A stretch of 64,000 bases of DNA, taken from the NCBI RefSeq assembly GCF_016820555.1, contig NZ_JADHDW010000004.1:186001-250000 (forward strand). Reading direction: 5' to 3'. Shown piece by piece: positions 1 through 8,718 of the stretch. This DNA comes from Bacillus sp. REN10. Lineage in GTDB: Bacteria; Bacillota; Bacilli; Bacillales; Domibacillaceae. Numbering within the stretch: position 1 is the first letter of the stretch; the number at the start of each line of letters is the position of its first letter. Below the pieces are notes generated by a model. The model did no database searches, was not told the DNA's origin, and saw only the letters and a list, made by a program, of their open reading frames with translations. The translations under genes were made by a program, and so were the position numbers.

Positions 1-1517
1 ATTATGGATATAAAACAACGAGAACAGAAGCTGATTATTTAGTTGGAGGTCGACAAACTCACCCAACAGTGATGGCACTTTCTTATGGCGCGACGTTTAT
101 TAGTACCTCTTCTCTAATTGGTTTTGGCGGGGTTGCAGCTGTACAGGGATTCGGGCTGTTATGGCTTGGTTTTTTAAACATTGTGATTGGTGTATTTATT
201 TCATTTGTGTTGTTTGGCACCCGTATTCGCAAAGTATCTACTCAACTTGAGGCGCATACGTTTGCTGAATTATTAGGAAAACGATACCAGTCAAGGTTTA
301 TTACCGTTCTCTCTGGAATCGTCATTTTTGTTTTTATGCCAGCATATACGAGCATTGTTCTTGTCGGAGGTGGGCGTTTCTTACAAGAGTCTTTATCAAT
401 GAATTATAACGTAGCTCTCCTTATATTAGCGGTGATTGTTGGTCTATACGTGTTGAGTGGTGGCATTAAAGCGGTGATGTACACGGACGCGTTTGCGGCG
501 GTTGTTATGTTTATTGGGATGGCTATTTTTTTGTTTATGAGTTATCAGTCGGTCGGTGGGATCATGAAGGGCCATACGGAGTTGACGGCGATGAAAGACC
601 TTATTCCACAGGCTTTAGTGGAGCAAGGACATCGCGGTTGGACCTCTATGCCTGAGCTCGGATCGCCCATTTGGTGGACACTTGTCAGTACGATCATTAT
701 GGGAGTTGGGATTGGTGTGCTTGCTCAGCCTCAACTGGCGATGAGATTTATGACAGTGAAAAATAACCAAGCGTTATATCGCTCTGTTCTTGTTGGCGGT
801 GTGTTTATTTTCTTTATGACAGGTGCTTCTTATATGATTGGCCCTATTAGTAATCTTTATTTTAAAGAGAAGTTGGGGGATATTTCAATCAATGTAGCAC
901 AAGGAAATGTCGATTTAGTGATTCCGATGTTTATTAATCATTTAATGCCTGAGTGGTTTGTCTATTTATTTACACTTACGTTGTTATCAGCGGCGATTTC
1001 AACGATCAGTTCATTAATCCATCTTCAAGGTTCAGCATTTGGATATGATATTTTAAAAAGTTACGGAGTGAACTCTTTATTTGGTATGGACGCTTCCCGA
1101 GTGGGGGTACTTATTGGGATTGTAGCAGCCGTAGCTTTATCTTATGTTTTACCAGCTGGCGTCATTGCTCAAGCTACTTCTCTTTGGTTTGGCTTGTGTG
1201 CCGCTGGTTTTCTACCAATGATGGTCGGTGCGTTCTTTTGGGAAAGATCGACAAGAGTTGCGGCGATTGCAAGTATGCTGGTTGGGTTCTCTAGCAGTAT
1301 TTTTGGTTTTTTGTTTCTTCATGGGAAAGAAGCTACTGCCATTGGCTTATCAAAAGCCTTGTTTGGCAAAGATACATTATTTGCCTTTCCGATGACACAT
1401 ATTAATCCTTTATTTTATGCTCTTCCGCTTTCTGCTTTCGTGTTCGTGGCTGTTAGCTTATTAACGAAACAGGAACAACATACAATAGACCTGCCGCTTA
1501 AAAATGAAACGGTGTAA
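1..1517 (+). CDS. Sodium:solute symporter (SSS family), 5' end outside window
   Basis: Membrane carrier of the sodium/solute symporter family. The frame is already open at the first bases (reading Y-G-Y-K-T-T-R from position 3), so the true start lies upstream; the GTG at 69 is internal. The segment TEADYLVGGR followed by SYGATFISTSSLIGFGG is the typical N-terminal SSS signature, and about 12 hydrophobic spans follow. It lies 28 bp before HpaG-type genes, so uptake of 4-hydroxyphenylacetate or a related aromatic acid is a reasonable inference. The substrate is not shown by the sequence. Confidence 0.85.
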   Translation, partial: YGYKTTRTEADYLVGGRQTHPTVMALSYGATFISTSSLIGFGGVAAVQGFGLLWLGFLNIVIGVFISFVLFGTRIRKVSTQLEAHTFAELLGKRYQSRFITVLSGIVIFVFMPAYTSIVLVGGGRFLQESLSMNYNVALLILAVIVGLYVLSGGIKAVMYTDAFAAVVMFIGMAIFLFMSYQSVGGIMKGHTELTAMKDLIPQALVEQGHRGWTSMPELGSPIWWTLVSTIIMGVGIGVLAQPQLAMRFMTVKNNQALYRSVLVGGVFIFFMTGASYMIGPISNLYFKEKLGDISINVAQGNVDLVIPMFINHLMPEWFVYLFTLTLLSAAISTISSLIHLQGSAFGYDILKSYGVNSLFGMDASRVGVLIGIVAAVALSYVLPAGVIAQATSLWFGLCAAGFLPMMVGAFFWERSTRVAAIASMLVGFSSSIFGFLFLHGKEATAIGLSKALFGKDTLFAFPMTHINPLFYALPLSAFVFVAVSLLTKQEQHTIDLPLKNETV

Positions 1518-1545
1518 TTCTACTGGGAAAGGATCGGTGTAAAGG

Positions 1546-2196
1546 ATGACAACAGGTACGATATATGGAACGGCTCTAAATTATAAAGGTGCTCTAGTTG
1601 CATTGGGGGAAGCGGTCAATGGAGCACCTTACAATTCACCGCCCAAAGCTCCTGTGCTTTATATTAAGCCAGCTAATACGCTGAATGAACATGGAAAACC
1701 GATTCCGTTACCTAAAGGTGTGCTGGAGCTAGAAGTTGGGGCATGTCTTGGAGTGGTGATGAATCGGACAACTACAAAAGTGAGCGAGGAGGAAGCGCTA
1801 CAATTCGTTGAGGGATATATTGTTGTGAACGATGTCAGTATCCCGCATGAGAGCCTCTATCGTCCAGCGATTAAACAAAAGGCGCGCGATGGGTTTTGTC
1901 CAATTAGTTCACAAATGATCCAACAAGAGGCTGTTACGAATCCTGATTCCTTAGGCGTGCGAGTTTGGATCAATGGGGAGTTACGTCAAGAAAATACAAC
2001 AGCTAATCTCGTTCGTTCCATCAGTCGCTTACTAGCGGATGTTACGGAATTTATGACGTTATATTCAGGGGATATTTTACTTGTCGGTGTACCTGAACAG
2101 CCTCCATTGGCTAAGGCGGGAGATCGGATACGTATTGAAATTGATGAAGTCGGTTTCTTAGAAAATACGGTCGTTCCAGAGGAGGAGTGCAGATGA
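1546..2196 (+). CDS. hpaG1: HpaG N-terminal-type FAH-fold isomerase/decarboxylase subunit
   Basis: A 216-residue fumarylacetoacetate hydrolase-fold protein resembling the N-terminal half of E. coli HpaG (2-hydroxyhepta-2,4-diene-1,7-dioate isomerase / 5-oxopent-3-ene-1,2,5-tricarboxylate decarboxylase). Visible family segments are LELEVGACLGVVMNR near residue 62 and VNDVSIPHESLYRP near residue 95. The Shine-Dalgarno site GGAAAGG precedes the ATG. Its end overlaps the next gene, which encodes the second FAH-type subunit. Enterobacteria carry both halves fused, so the two adjacent genes here probably form a heteromeric enzyme. The assignment to 4-hydroxyphenylacetate degradation comes from family and context. 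Confidence 0.8.
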   Translation: MTTGTIYGTALNYKGALVALGEAVNGAPYNSPPKAPVLYIKPANTLNEHGKPIPLPKGVLELEVGACLGVVMNRTTTKVSEEEALQFVEGYIVVNDVSIPHESLYRPAIKQKARDGFCPISSQMIQQEAVTNPDSLGVRVWINGELRQENTTANLVRSISRLLADVTEFMTLYSGDILLVGVPEQPPLAKAGDRIRIEIDEVGFLENTVVPEEECR

Positions 2197-2984
2197 AGCG
2201 AGCGAGAGTGGCTTATGCTGGTGCGATCCATGAGGCTACTGAGAAGAAAGGAAAGCTACTGTTAAACGATGGGCGACTAGTGGGTGAGAATGAGGTGGTT
2301 TGGTTACCTCCCATTCAGCCGAGGACTGTGTTTGCTCTTGGATTGAATTATGCAGATCATGCAAAAGAGTTAGCGTTTAAGGCACCGGATGAACCATTAG
2401 TTTTTTTAAAGGGCCCAAACACATTCATCGGGCATCGTGGACAAACACGCCGTCCGGCAGACGTGGAGTATATGCATTATGAATGTGAATTAGCGGTCGT
2501 TATTGGACAGACAGCTCGAAATATTAAGCGAGAAGAAGCGTATGATGTGGTAGATGGCTACACAATTGCTAATGATTATGCTTTTCGTGATTATTTAGAG
2601 AATTACTACCGTCCGAATTTAAAGGTGAAAAACCGTGATACAGCCACACCAATTGGCCCCTGGATCGTTGACAAGCAAGATATTAAAGACCCAATGAATT
2701 TATCTTTAAAAACATATGTCAATGGTCAGCTTGTTCAAGAAGGAAATACGAAAGACATGGTGTTCGATATTCCTTTTTTAATTGAATATTTAAGTAGTTT
2801 TATGACATTGAGTAAAGGGGACATCATTTTAACAGGAACACCTAAAGGGCTGATGAATACAGCAGTTGGTGATGAGGTCATCTCAGAAATTGAAGGAATT
2901 GGTCAACTAGTAAATCGAGTGGTTGGGGGTGAACCGTTTCAATCGGATTTAGCCATCAAATTAGCTGATGAGAGAGTGAGATAA
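2193..2984 (+). CDS. hpaG2: HpaG C-terminal-type FAH-fold decarboxylase/isomerase subunit
   Basis: A 263-residue FAH-fold enzyme matching the C-terminal half of HpaG. The start is the ATG at 2193, behind GAGGAGG and overlapping the TGA of the previous gene. Metal-binding residues of the fold are visible as HYECE (residues 95-99) and the aspartate in IANDYAFRD (about residue 128); LTGTPKG near the C-terminus is also typical. It should catalyse decarboxylation and isomerisation of the ring-cleavage product in homoprotocatechuate meta-cleavage. Translational coupling to the previous gene fits a two-subunit enzyme. Confidence 0.82.
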   Translation: MKRARVAYAGAIHEATEKKGKLLLNDGRLVGENEVVWLPPIQPRTVFALGLNYADHAKELAFKAPDEPLVFLKGPNTFIGHRGQTRRPADVEYMHYECELAVVIGQTARNIKREEAYDVVDGYTIANDYAFRDYLENYYRPNLKVKNRDTATPIGPWIVDKQDIKDPMNLSLKTYVNGQLVQEGNTKDMVFDIPFLIEYLSSFMTLSKGDIILTGTPKGLMNTAVGDEVISEIEGIGQLVNRVVGGEPFQSDLAIKLADERVR

Positions 2985-2985
2985 G

Positions 2986-3390
2986 ATGCCGCATATCATT
3001 ATCGAATATACAGATAACATAAGAATAGAAGGAAATATTCCTCTATTATTGACTCAACTGCATCAAGTCCTCATCAATCGCAGTGATCTGTTTCCGATTG
3101 GTGGGATTCGTTCAAGAGCAATTGAACTGCACGACTATCGAGTGGCAGATGGCATGGAGGACGATGCTTTCGTTCATATGACATTAAAAATTGGAGCCGG
3201 TCGGTCTGAAGCTGATAAACAAGCTGTTTGCAATGAGCTTTTTCAAGTGATGAAACAACATTTCAATAACCTTTTCGCTAACCGTTATTTAGCATTGTCA
3301 ATGGAAGTAATCGAGTTCAGTGAGGCAGGTACTTACAAACATAACAATATCCACAATCGATTTAAGAAAGGTCAATCTTTTCCTCATTAA
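2986..3390 (+). CDS. hpaF: 5-carboxymethyl-2-hydroxymuconate delta-isomerase
   Basis: A 134-residue protein of the CHMI family. It begins MPHIIIEYTDNI; Pro after the initiator Met is the catalytic N-terminal proline of the tautomerase-like fold. Other family features are IRSRAIELHDYRVADG and FVHMTLKIGAGRS. It should isomerise 5-carboxymethyl-2-hydroxymuconate in the homoprotocatechuate pathway, one step before HpaG. It starts two bases after hpaG2 and is the last gene of the operon; a terminator follows directly. Confidence 0.87.
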   Translation: MPHIIIEYTDNIRIEGNIPLLLTQLHQVLINRSDLFPIGGIRSRAIELHDYRVADGMEDDAFVHMTLKIGAGRSEADKQAVCNELFQVMKQHFNNLFANRYLALSMEVIEFSEAGTYKHNNIHNRFKKGQSFPH

Positions 3391-3393
3391 TTG

Positions 3394-3423
3394 AAAAGAG
3401 CACGCCAAACGGCACGCTCTTTT
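3394..3423 (+). terminator. Rho-independent terminator of the hpa operon
   Basis: The inverted repeat AAAAGAGCacGCC / GGCacGCTCTTTT has a four-base loop and ends in a T run. It lies three bases after the hpaF stop. The A-rich left arm means it can also terminate the convergent small gene on the minus strand. Confidence 0.85.
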
Positions 3424-3426
3424 CTT

Positions 3427-3567
3427 TCATCCCTCTCGCATCTTCTCCGGCAATGCTTGAATGGATTGGATGACCGCGTCTAGCTTTGCTTCCATTCGGT
3501 ATAAAAGATAGAAGGTGACCGCGATCGGAAAGCCAACATCTTGAATAAAGGGTAGCAGTTGCTCCAT
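3427..3567 (-). CDS. YvrJ family small protein
   Basis: A 46-residue protein, MEQLLPFIQDVGFPIAVTFY and onward, with one hydrophobic segment followed by a short amphipathic helix, as in the YvrJ family. The ATG at 3567 is chosen because GAGGAGG lies at proper spacing before it; an upstream in-frame start lacks such a site. It is the third gene of a minus-strand trio with DUF2922 and DUF1659 proteins, an arrangement common in Bacilli. Function is unknown. Confidence 0.75.
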   Translation of the reverse strand: MEQLLPFIQDVGFPIAVTFYLLYRMEAKLDAVIQSIQALPEKMREG

Positions 3568-3648
3568 TTCGATCCTCCTCACATAGAGTGGGAAAGCCAG
3601 GCTAGCTGACTTTCCCACTTTTTTAATTTGTGCATAGACTGTTAGTAG

Positions 3649-3867
3649 TTAGTTGATCGCAAGGTTGGTGACGGTGCGGTCAACTAAATTGGCGTCTTTT
3701 GCGGCTGCGAATTTTCCGCTTGTGGAGTTAAAGACGTTGGCGGCGATGATGGCTTCCATTGATTGCTTCACTAGGGCAGGGTCAATGGGCTCTTTCGGAT
3801 CGTCGATGGTTAATGATGCCGTTTTGCCAAGGTCTGTTGTGAATTGAAGCTGAAGTGTTTTAGCCAT
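3649..3867 (-). CDS. DUF2922 family protein
   Basis: A 72-residue protein starting MAKTLQLQFTTDLGKTASLT, characteristic of the DUF2922 family. A good Shine-Dalgarno site (AAGGAGGC) precedes the ATG. It lies between the DUF1659 and YvrJ genes, which in many Bacilli occur together. No enzymatic motif is visible; function is unknown. Confidence 0.78.
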   Translation of the reverse strand: MAKTLQLQFTTDLGKTASLTIDDPKEPIDPALVKQSMEAIIAANVFNSTSGKFAAAKDANLVDRTVTNLAIN

Positions 3868-3882
3868 TTTTTCTAGCCTCCT

Positions 3883-4098
3883 TTAGTTAATTTCTGATAC
3901 ATCGTTGCGGGTAATCATCACCATCGGTTTGTTGACTAAAGCAGCAATGGCTTGAGCTGCAGCTTGTAAGCTAGTAGCCGTAGCCATTTCATCGATGTTC
4001 GAGAAAGTTTTCGATTTCAGAATCGGCTGACCCTTTGCGTCAACTCCATGGTCAAATACTAGGCGTAAAGTGGATTTTGATAGCATTGCTTCTGCCAT
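3883..4098 (-). CDS. DUF1659 family protein
   Basis: A 71-residue protein, MAEAMLSKSTLRLVFDHGVD and onward, typical of DUF1659. The start is the ATG at 4098 behind AAAGGAGGTG; the in-frame GTG three codons upstream overlaps that ribosome site. It is the first gene of the minus-strand trio (DUF1659, DUF2922, YvrJ). Function is unknown. Confidence 0.78.
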   Translation of the reverse strand: MAEAMLSKSTLRLVFDHGVDAKGQPILKSKTFSNIDEMATATSLQAAAQAIAALVNKPMVMITRNDVSEIN

Positions 4099-4278
4099 GT
4101 GAATCACCTCCTTTCACCCTCTATATAGAAAAGCAAGAGAGAAAAGGACACTTTCTATGAAAAATCATAGAATTCGTCATCTTTTTGTTAATTTCGTAAC
4201 ATGATAGTAATATTTTATGTATAATAGAAATAAAATGATAGGTTATCAGGTTTTACCAAGTAGAAGGGGTTGGAAAAA

Positions 4279-5418
4279 ATGAAAAAATGGACTTCGTCGC
4301 TCTTGTTTTGTGTCCTCGTGTTAATGTTTGCTGGAAGCGTTTCAGCAGCGGAGCACGAAAAGGGAATTTATCTTGGCTTGCATGATAAGATGCTCCCGTT
4401 TGTAAAAGGGGAAGCGTTCATTGTCGATGGGCAGGCAGTAGCACCAATGGCAAAGCTGCATCAAGCTTTATATGTAAAGCAATCCTTTAATCAAAAAGAC
4501 GGTACATATACGTTAGAGAAGAATGGAAGCAAGCTAGTTTTTAATGAAATCACAAAAGAAGCTTCCTTTAACGGACAAAAGACAACACCTGCTATTATTT
4601 ATAAGAAAAATAATGAACCGTATATTGGGGTTCATTGGGTGGCGAGTCATTTCGGTTTGAAAACAGATTATTTAAGCTCGTATCAAACAGTGAGAATCTA
4701 CTCTTCACAGGGGGCAAGATTATCGAACGAAGAATTTATTCAAGCAAATCAATCGTTCTTTGATCAAAACAAGCCAAATCCACCATCTAAGAAGCCAATT
4801 GCTTATGTCACGTTTGACGATGGGCCAAATGCTTATTCGGCAAGTATTTTGAATACATTAACCGCTCATAAAGTGAAGGCAACCTTCTTTTATATAGAGC
4901 CCAACGTCCGTAAATATTCTGAGTTTGCCAAACGAGCAGCGAAAGAGGGACATTATCTCGGTTTACACAGTGTGACGCATCAAGCCAATCGCCTATATCG
5001 ATCTCCGCAAAGCTTTATTGGGGAAATGAATCAAACGCAACAAACGATTAAGCAAGTCACAGGACAATCATCTATGTTGATTCGGGCACCATACGGGAGC
5101 AAGCCTTATTTAAAGCAGCCATACCGTAATGCGATGGTGCAAAAAGGGTACCGTTTATGGGATTGGGATGTAGACAGTTTAGATTGGAAGTATAGCCCAA
5201 GCTCGAAGCAACGAATTTTGCAAAATATAAAAGCAGGTATACAGCAGCAAAAAAAGCTAGGGGATCAACATGTTGTGATTTTAATGCATGAGAAACAAGC
5301 AACGGCAGATATGTTGCCGTCTATACTAGATTACTTGAAAAAAGAAGGATATGAATTACGCGCCTACAATCCATCAGCCCATGTCACGCAGAACTTTTGG
5401 AAAGATGGGCGATTATAA
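4279..5418 (+). CDS. Secreted polysaccharide deacetylase (NodB domain)
   Basis: An extracytoplasmic deacetylase of 379 residues. It has a signal peptide with a long hydrophobic core ending SVSA-AEH, then a 110-residue region resembling the copper-amine-oxidase N-terminal-like domain of wall proteins, then a NodB domain from about residue 175. The NodB motifs are visible: TFDDGPN, LHSVTHQ, IRAPYGS, DWDVDSLDW and ILMHEK. It probably removes N-acetyl groups from peptidoglycan or a related glycan. The ATG at 4279 is preferred over the upstream TTG because AGAAGGGG is properly spaced. It is monocistronic. Confidence 0.85.
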   Translation: MKKWTSSLLFCVLVLMFAGSVSAAEHEKGIYLGLHDKMLPFVKGEAFIVDGQAVAPMAKLHQALYVKQSFNQKDGTYTLEKNGSKLVFNEITKEASFNGQKTTPAIIYKKNNEPYIGVHWVASHFGLKTDYLSSYQTVRIYSSQGARLSNEEFIQANQSFFDQNKPNPPSKKPIAYVTFDDGPNAYSASILNTLTAHKVKATFFYIEPNVRKYSEFAKRAAKEGHYLGLHSVTHQANRLYRSPQSFIGEMNQTQQTIKQVTGQSSMLIRAPYGSKPYLKQPYRNAMVQKGYRLWDWDVDSLDWKYSPSSKQRILQNIKAGIQQQKKLGDQHVVILMHEKQATADMLPSILDYLKKEGYELRAYNPSAHVTQNFWKDGRL

Positions 5419-5420
5419 AG

Positions 5421-5448
5421 AAAAGCTACCCTATGGGGTAGCTTTTTT
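5421..5448 (+). terminator. Terminator after polysaccharide deacetylase
   Basis: The stem AAAAGCTACCC / GGGGTAGCTTTT with a three-base loop and following T run lies directly after the stop codon. Confidence 0.88.
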
Positions 5449-5583
5449 CTTGTCCGATCTAGTTCTAGGTCTCAGATGTTTCTAAAGAGGTGCTATCATA
5501 TTACTTATACATAAAAGAGGGGGGACGGTAAGGGTGGGAGGCCATACCGTCTTTGTGCATATCGTGTAAGATGAGATAAGTGA

Positions 5584-5640
5584 TGATAATGATTATCATT
5601 ACTAACTACAATTATCATGTTAAACGATTTGTTCTATAGT
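5584..5640 (+). promoter_or_regulatory. Orphan Fur box and likely promoter
   Basis: TGATAATGATTATCA (5584-5598) is a perfect 7-1-7 inverted repeat identical to the Bacillus Fur box. A possible promoter lies right after it: TTATCA (5612-5617), 17 bp, TATAGT (5635-5640). No protein gene of normal length follows on the plus strand. The only candidate is a 13-codon frame, GTG at 5695 to TAA at 5736, behind AAAGGGG. The transcript would end at the hairpin at 5751-5777, giving an RNA of about 135 nt, so an iron-controlled small RNA or peptide is possible. Confidence 0.55.
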
Positions 5641-5743
5641 GTCAACCGAAAAAGGAGAAAATTTTCAAAAAAGATCAAGAAAGGGGAAAAACTTGTGTTA
5701 GTCATGATATGGGTAAGGGCAAACATCCTTGCTTAACAAAACG

Positions 5744-5780
5744 AAAAAAATCCTGCTCCTCTAAAAGAGAAGCAGGACTT
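5744..5780 (-). terminator. Terminator for lctP, possibly bidirectional
   Basis: The stem TCCTGCTYCTCT / AGAGAAGCAGGA has a four-base loop. Read on the minus strand it is followed by seven T residues, so it ends lctP transcription. On the plus strand it is followed by a shorter T run and could end the transcript from the Fur-box promoter. Confidence 0.75.
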
Positions 5781-5787
5781 TTCGTGC

Positions 5788-5887
5788 GATCAGTCAACAT
5801 CGATTCACTGTCGTTCATCGTGTTTCCTTTATCTCATACGGCTGGCTCCAGTCCATACGTCGCTGAACAGCGCCTTTCGCTTTTCTA
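5788..5887 (-). repeat. Dispersed intergenic repeat, module C (partial copy)
   Basis: About 96 bp here are nearly identical to 12184-12278, with only a handful of substitutions. On the minus strand the repeat starts at the stop codon of lctP (TAGAAAAGCG); the second copy starts the same way at the stop codon of the small membrane protein gene at 12276. It belongs to a modular family that also occupies 11885-12278 and 20367-20516. Confidence 0.8.
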
Positions 5888-7555
5888 TGGCACCATCCAG
5901 CTTAGTACGTTGGATTGGAGGAAGGTGATGATGCCGACGATGATGACTAGGACGAAGCTGTGTTTGACGGTGAAGCGGAATAGGTCGGATTCTTTTCCGG
6001 CTAGTCCAACGGCACCGCAGGCTACAGCGATGGATTGTGGTGAAATCATTTTTCCGGTTACTCCACCAGAGGAGTTCGCGGCTACGGCTAGTAATGGATC
6101 CATTCCGACCGATTGAGCGGTTACTTTTTGTAAGTTACCGAACAATAAATTGGCTGATGTATCGGAGCCTGTGATGAATACGCCAAGCCAGCCAAGGAAT
6201 GGCGAGAAAAATGGGAATAAGAAGCCTGTTTTTGCGACGATTAATCCAAGTGTTGTTGTCATGCCTGATGCATTAGTTACATAAGCGAAGGCAACCACGC
6301 TTGCGATCGTTAAAATCGGGAACTTCAATTCATTCATTGTTTCTCCAAATGTTTTCACCCATTCAGACCAAGAGATTTTCACAATAAATTTACTTACAAC
6401 AGCTGCGATTAAAATGGCTGTACCTGCCGCACCAAGAAGTTCTAATTTATAAATGGCAGGAAGTGCTTCACCATTGGCATTTATAATGTTGTTGTTTAAC
6501 AGCGGTACTTCCGGTGTGAACGTGAACTTGTGGCCGATGGAATTGATCGCTAATAATACGCTGTTTGTTCCTTCATAATGACCTGTTAACGCCATTTTAA
6601 TGGCAGGAATTCCCCAAACAGAAATGAAACCTGTTAAAACAAGGAATGGGGACCAAGCTTTAAAAATGGCACCAGCTGAGTGTTTCGACACCTCTTGTTG
6701 CTGAACATTTTGATCTTCATGTGCAAAACGGTAAATTGTTTTTGGCTTCCAAAACTTTAAGAAAACAGCAAGAGCAAATAAAGATACAAGAGCGGATAAA
6801 ATATCCGGAAGTTCTGGACCAAGGAAGTTAGAACTTAAATATTGAGTAACCGCAAAGGAAATACCTGATACTAAAATAGCGGGCATAACTTCTTTTGCTC
6901 GTTTAAATCCAGCCATCATGACCACTAAATAAAAAGGAATGAATACAGATAAGAACGGTAATTGTCGACCAACCATTTTCGATACTTCCATTGCAGGAAT
7001 ACCTGTTGGACCTTCTACAGCAATAATAGGAATCCCAACAGCTCCAAAGGCAACGGGTGCTGTGTTGGCAATTAAACAAAGACCAGCCGCGTACAATGGA
7101 TTGAATCCAAGGCCAACTAATAGTGCAGCTGAAATGGCAACGGGTGCTCCGAAACCTGCTGCTCCCTCAAGGAAAGCACCGAAAGAGAAAGCAACGAGTA
7201 AAGCTTGTAAACGTCGATCCTCTGTAATTGTTAAAACGGAATCACGAATGATGTCGAACTGTCCTGTTTTTACTGTTAGTTTGTATAAAAAGACAGACGT
7301 GATAATAATCCATCCGATTGGTAGTAAGCCATATACGGCCCCTTGGCTAGCGGATAATAAAGAGAGTCCAACCGGCATTTTGTAAGCGATTGCAGAAAGG
7401 ACTAAAGAAATCGCTAATGTAATTAATCCGGCTTTGTATCCTTTCATTCGTTTGACTGCAAGCGCCCAAAAGAAGAAGATAATCGGGATCAATGCTACGA
7501 GTGCAGATAAACCAAGGCTGTCTGCAATAGGAGTAAAATGTTGTTGATATTGCAT
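5885..7555 (-). CDS. lctP: L-lactate permease (LctP family)
   Basis: A 556-residue membrane protein with about 12-14 hydrophobic spans, full length for the family. Recognisable segments are FGAFLEGAAGFGAPVAISAA, ITGSDTSANLLFGNLQ and NSSGGVTGKMISPQSIAVAC, all characteristic of lactate/glycolate permeases. It imports L-lactate, which LutABC oxidises. The gene points away from lutR, and its leader contains the same TCATCTGATGA palindrome as the lutA leader, which indicates shared control. Confidence 0.93.
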   Translation of the reverse strand: MQYQQHFTPIADSLGLSALVALIPIIFFFWALAVKRMKGYKAGLITLAISLVLSAIAYKMPVGLSLLSASQGAVYGLLPIGWIIITSVFLYKLTVKTGQFDIIRDSVLTITEDRRLQALLVAFSFGAFLEGAAGFGAPVAISAALLVGLGFNPLYAAGLCLIANTAPVAFGAVGIPIIAVEGPTGIPAMEVSKMVGRQLPFLSVFIPFYLVVMMAGFKRAKEVMPAILVSGISFAVTQYLSSNFLGPELPDILSALVSLFALAVFLKFWKPKTIYRFAHEDQNVQQQEVSKHSAGAIFKAWSPFLVLTGFISVWGIPAIKMALTGHYEGTNSVLLAINSIGHKFTFTPEVPLLNNNIINANGEALPAIYKLELLGAAGTAILIAAVVSKFIVKISWSEWVKTFGETMNELKFPILTIASVVAFAYVTNASGMTTTLGLIVAKTGFLFPFFSPFLGWLGVFITGSDTSANLLFGNLQKVTAQSVGMDPLLAVAANSSGGVTGKMISPQSIAVACGAVGLAGKESDLFRFTVKHSFVLVIIVGIITFLQSNVLSWMVP

Positions 7556-7615
7556 GAAAATGCCCCCTAACTGTGATTTTTTCTTTTTTTGAATAGTCTG
7601 ATTAAATGAAGTTTA

Positions 7616-7633
7616 GATCATCTGATGACCTAG
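7616..7633 (-). promoter_or_regulatory. LutR-type operator upstream of lctP
   Basis: TCATCTGATGA (7618-7628) is a palindrome that, read in the lctP direction, forms CTAGGTCATCAGATGA. The same 16 bases occur before lutA at 8750-8765. The motif fits known FadR-subfamily GntR operators, and a gene for such a regulator lies between the two sites. Confidence 0.75.
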
Positions 7634-7821
7634 TTAAATGATTATCCATCTGCCTTATTTATTATAGGAGTTGTTGTCGAAAAATACAATACAAATGTTA
7701 CTAAATTGTGAAAATAAAAAAAGGATATTGACTTTATTTGGAGATGTGAAAATAAATTTCTAAAGCAAAGTTGAAAATTTCGTTTATAATAATTGTATTA
7801 GGACAGTTAGAGGTGAAACCG

Positions 7822-8550
7822 GTGGAATATAAAAAGATTAAACCGAAAAAGATATATGAAGAAGTAGCAGAGGCTCTTTTAGATTCAATCCGTTCTGGAA
7901 CATTAAAGCCGGGCGATAAATTAGACTCTGTGCAGCAATTGGCTGAAAATTTTCACGTTGGACGATCTGCTATCCGAGAAGCTTTAACGTCTTTACGGGC
8001 GATGGGGCTGATTGAAATGCGCCAAGGGGAAGGAACGTATGTGAAAGATTTCTCGCCTTCTGGAATTGCATATCCGATCCAAAATGTTGTTTTAATGGAT
8101 AAAAAGGATCTGTTTCATTTAATGGAGGTTCGGAAACTGCTTGAAGTAGGTACGGCTTTTATCGCAGCTGAAAAGCGCACGCAGGAAGATATATTAAAAA
8201 TTCGTTTAGCATTAGAAGAAATGAAATATCACTCTAATGACATGGAGCTAGGAGAGGAAGCCGATCTTGCTTTTCATTTAGCCATTGCTGAGGCGACAGG
8301 AAATCCGTTGCTGCTTAGTTTAATGAATCATGTTGCTGATTTAGTGTCAGAGTCAATGAAGGAAACGCGGCGAATTTGTTTGTATTCTGAAGTCGCTACA
8401 TTCGATAAATTGAATGACGAACATGAAGCGATCTTCGAGGCTATTGAGGAAGGGAATCCAGAAAAGGCAAGGCTGGAGATGAGCATTCATATTCATAATG
8501 TAGAAAACATTTTGAGAGAATATATGGAAGAACAAGAAAAAGTGAAGTAA
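7822..8550 (+). CDS. lutR: FadR-type GntR regulator of lactate use
   Basis: A 242-residue GntR-family repressor: an N-terminal winged helix (KIYEEVAEALLDSIRSGTLK, VGRSAIREALTSLRAMGLIE, QGEGTYV) and a C-terminal all-helical FCD ligand domain (about residues 85-235). Such regulators repress lactate genes and release DNA when lactate is present. The GTG at 7822 is chosen because AGAGGTG precedes it at good spacing; an upstream frame start would add a hydrophobic stretch not typical of the family. It lies between lctP and lutABC, both of which carry matching operators. Confidence 0.85.
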   Translation: MEYKKIKPKKIYEEVAEALLDSIRSGTLKPGDKLDSVQQLAENFHVGRSAIREALTSLRAMGLIEMRQGEGTYVKDFSPSGIAYPIQNVVLMDKKDLFHLMEVRKLLEVGTAFIAAEKRTQEDILKIRLALEEMKYHSNDMELGEEADLAFHLAIAEATGNPLLLSLMNHVADLVSESMKETRRICLYSEVATFDKLNDEHEAIFEAIEEGNPEKARLEMSIHIHNVENILREYMEEQEKVK

Positions 8551-8560
8551 GTTTTTTTCA

Positions 8561-8676
8561 GAAAGAGTGTCTAAACGAAACGGTTATCTTCTAAACGAAT
8601 ATGTTGAAGATATCTCTCAAATGTTGTATTCATAGGAACGATCGACCGTTTTTTGGACGCTCTTTTATTTTTGTAA
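8561..8676 (+). terminator. Possible long-stem terminator after lutR
   Basis: AAAGAGTGTCTAAACG pairs with CGTTTTTTGGACGCTCTTT about 70 bases downstream, followed by TTATTTTTG. The outer stem is convincing, but the loop is very long for a simple terminator. Confidence 0.35.
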
Positions 8677-8718
8677 AAAAAATAATTATTTCGTCATTTT
8701 AAAAAAACTACAAAAAAA

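Noticed and set aside
5709-6116. 135-codon open frame on the plus strand
   Set aside because: It runs through the lctP terminator, a dispersed repeat and the 3' part of lctP in antisense; it has no domain and no convincing ribosome site.
6939-7385. 148-codon frame opposite lctP
   Set aside because: It is the antisense of a clearly conserved membrane protein gene and has no domain or ribosome site.
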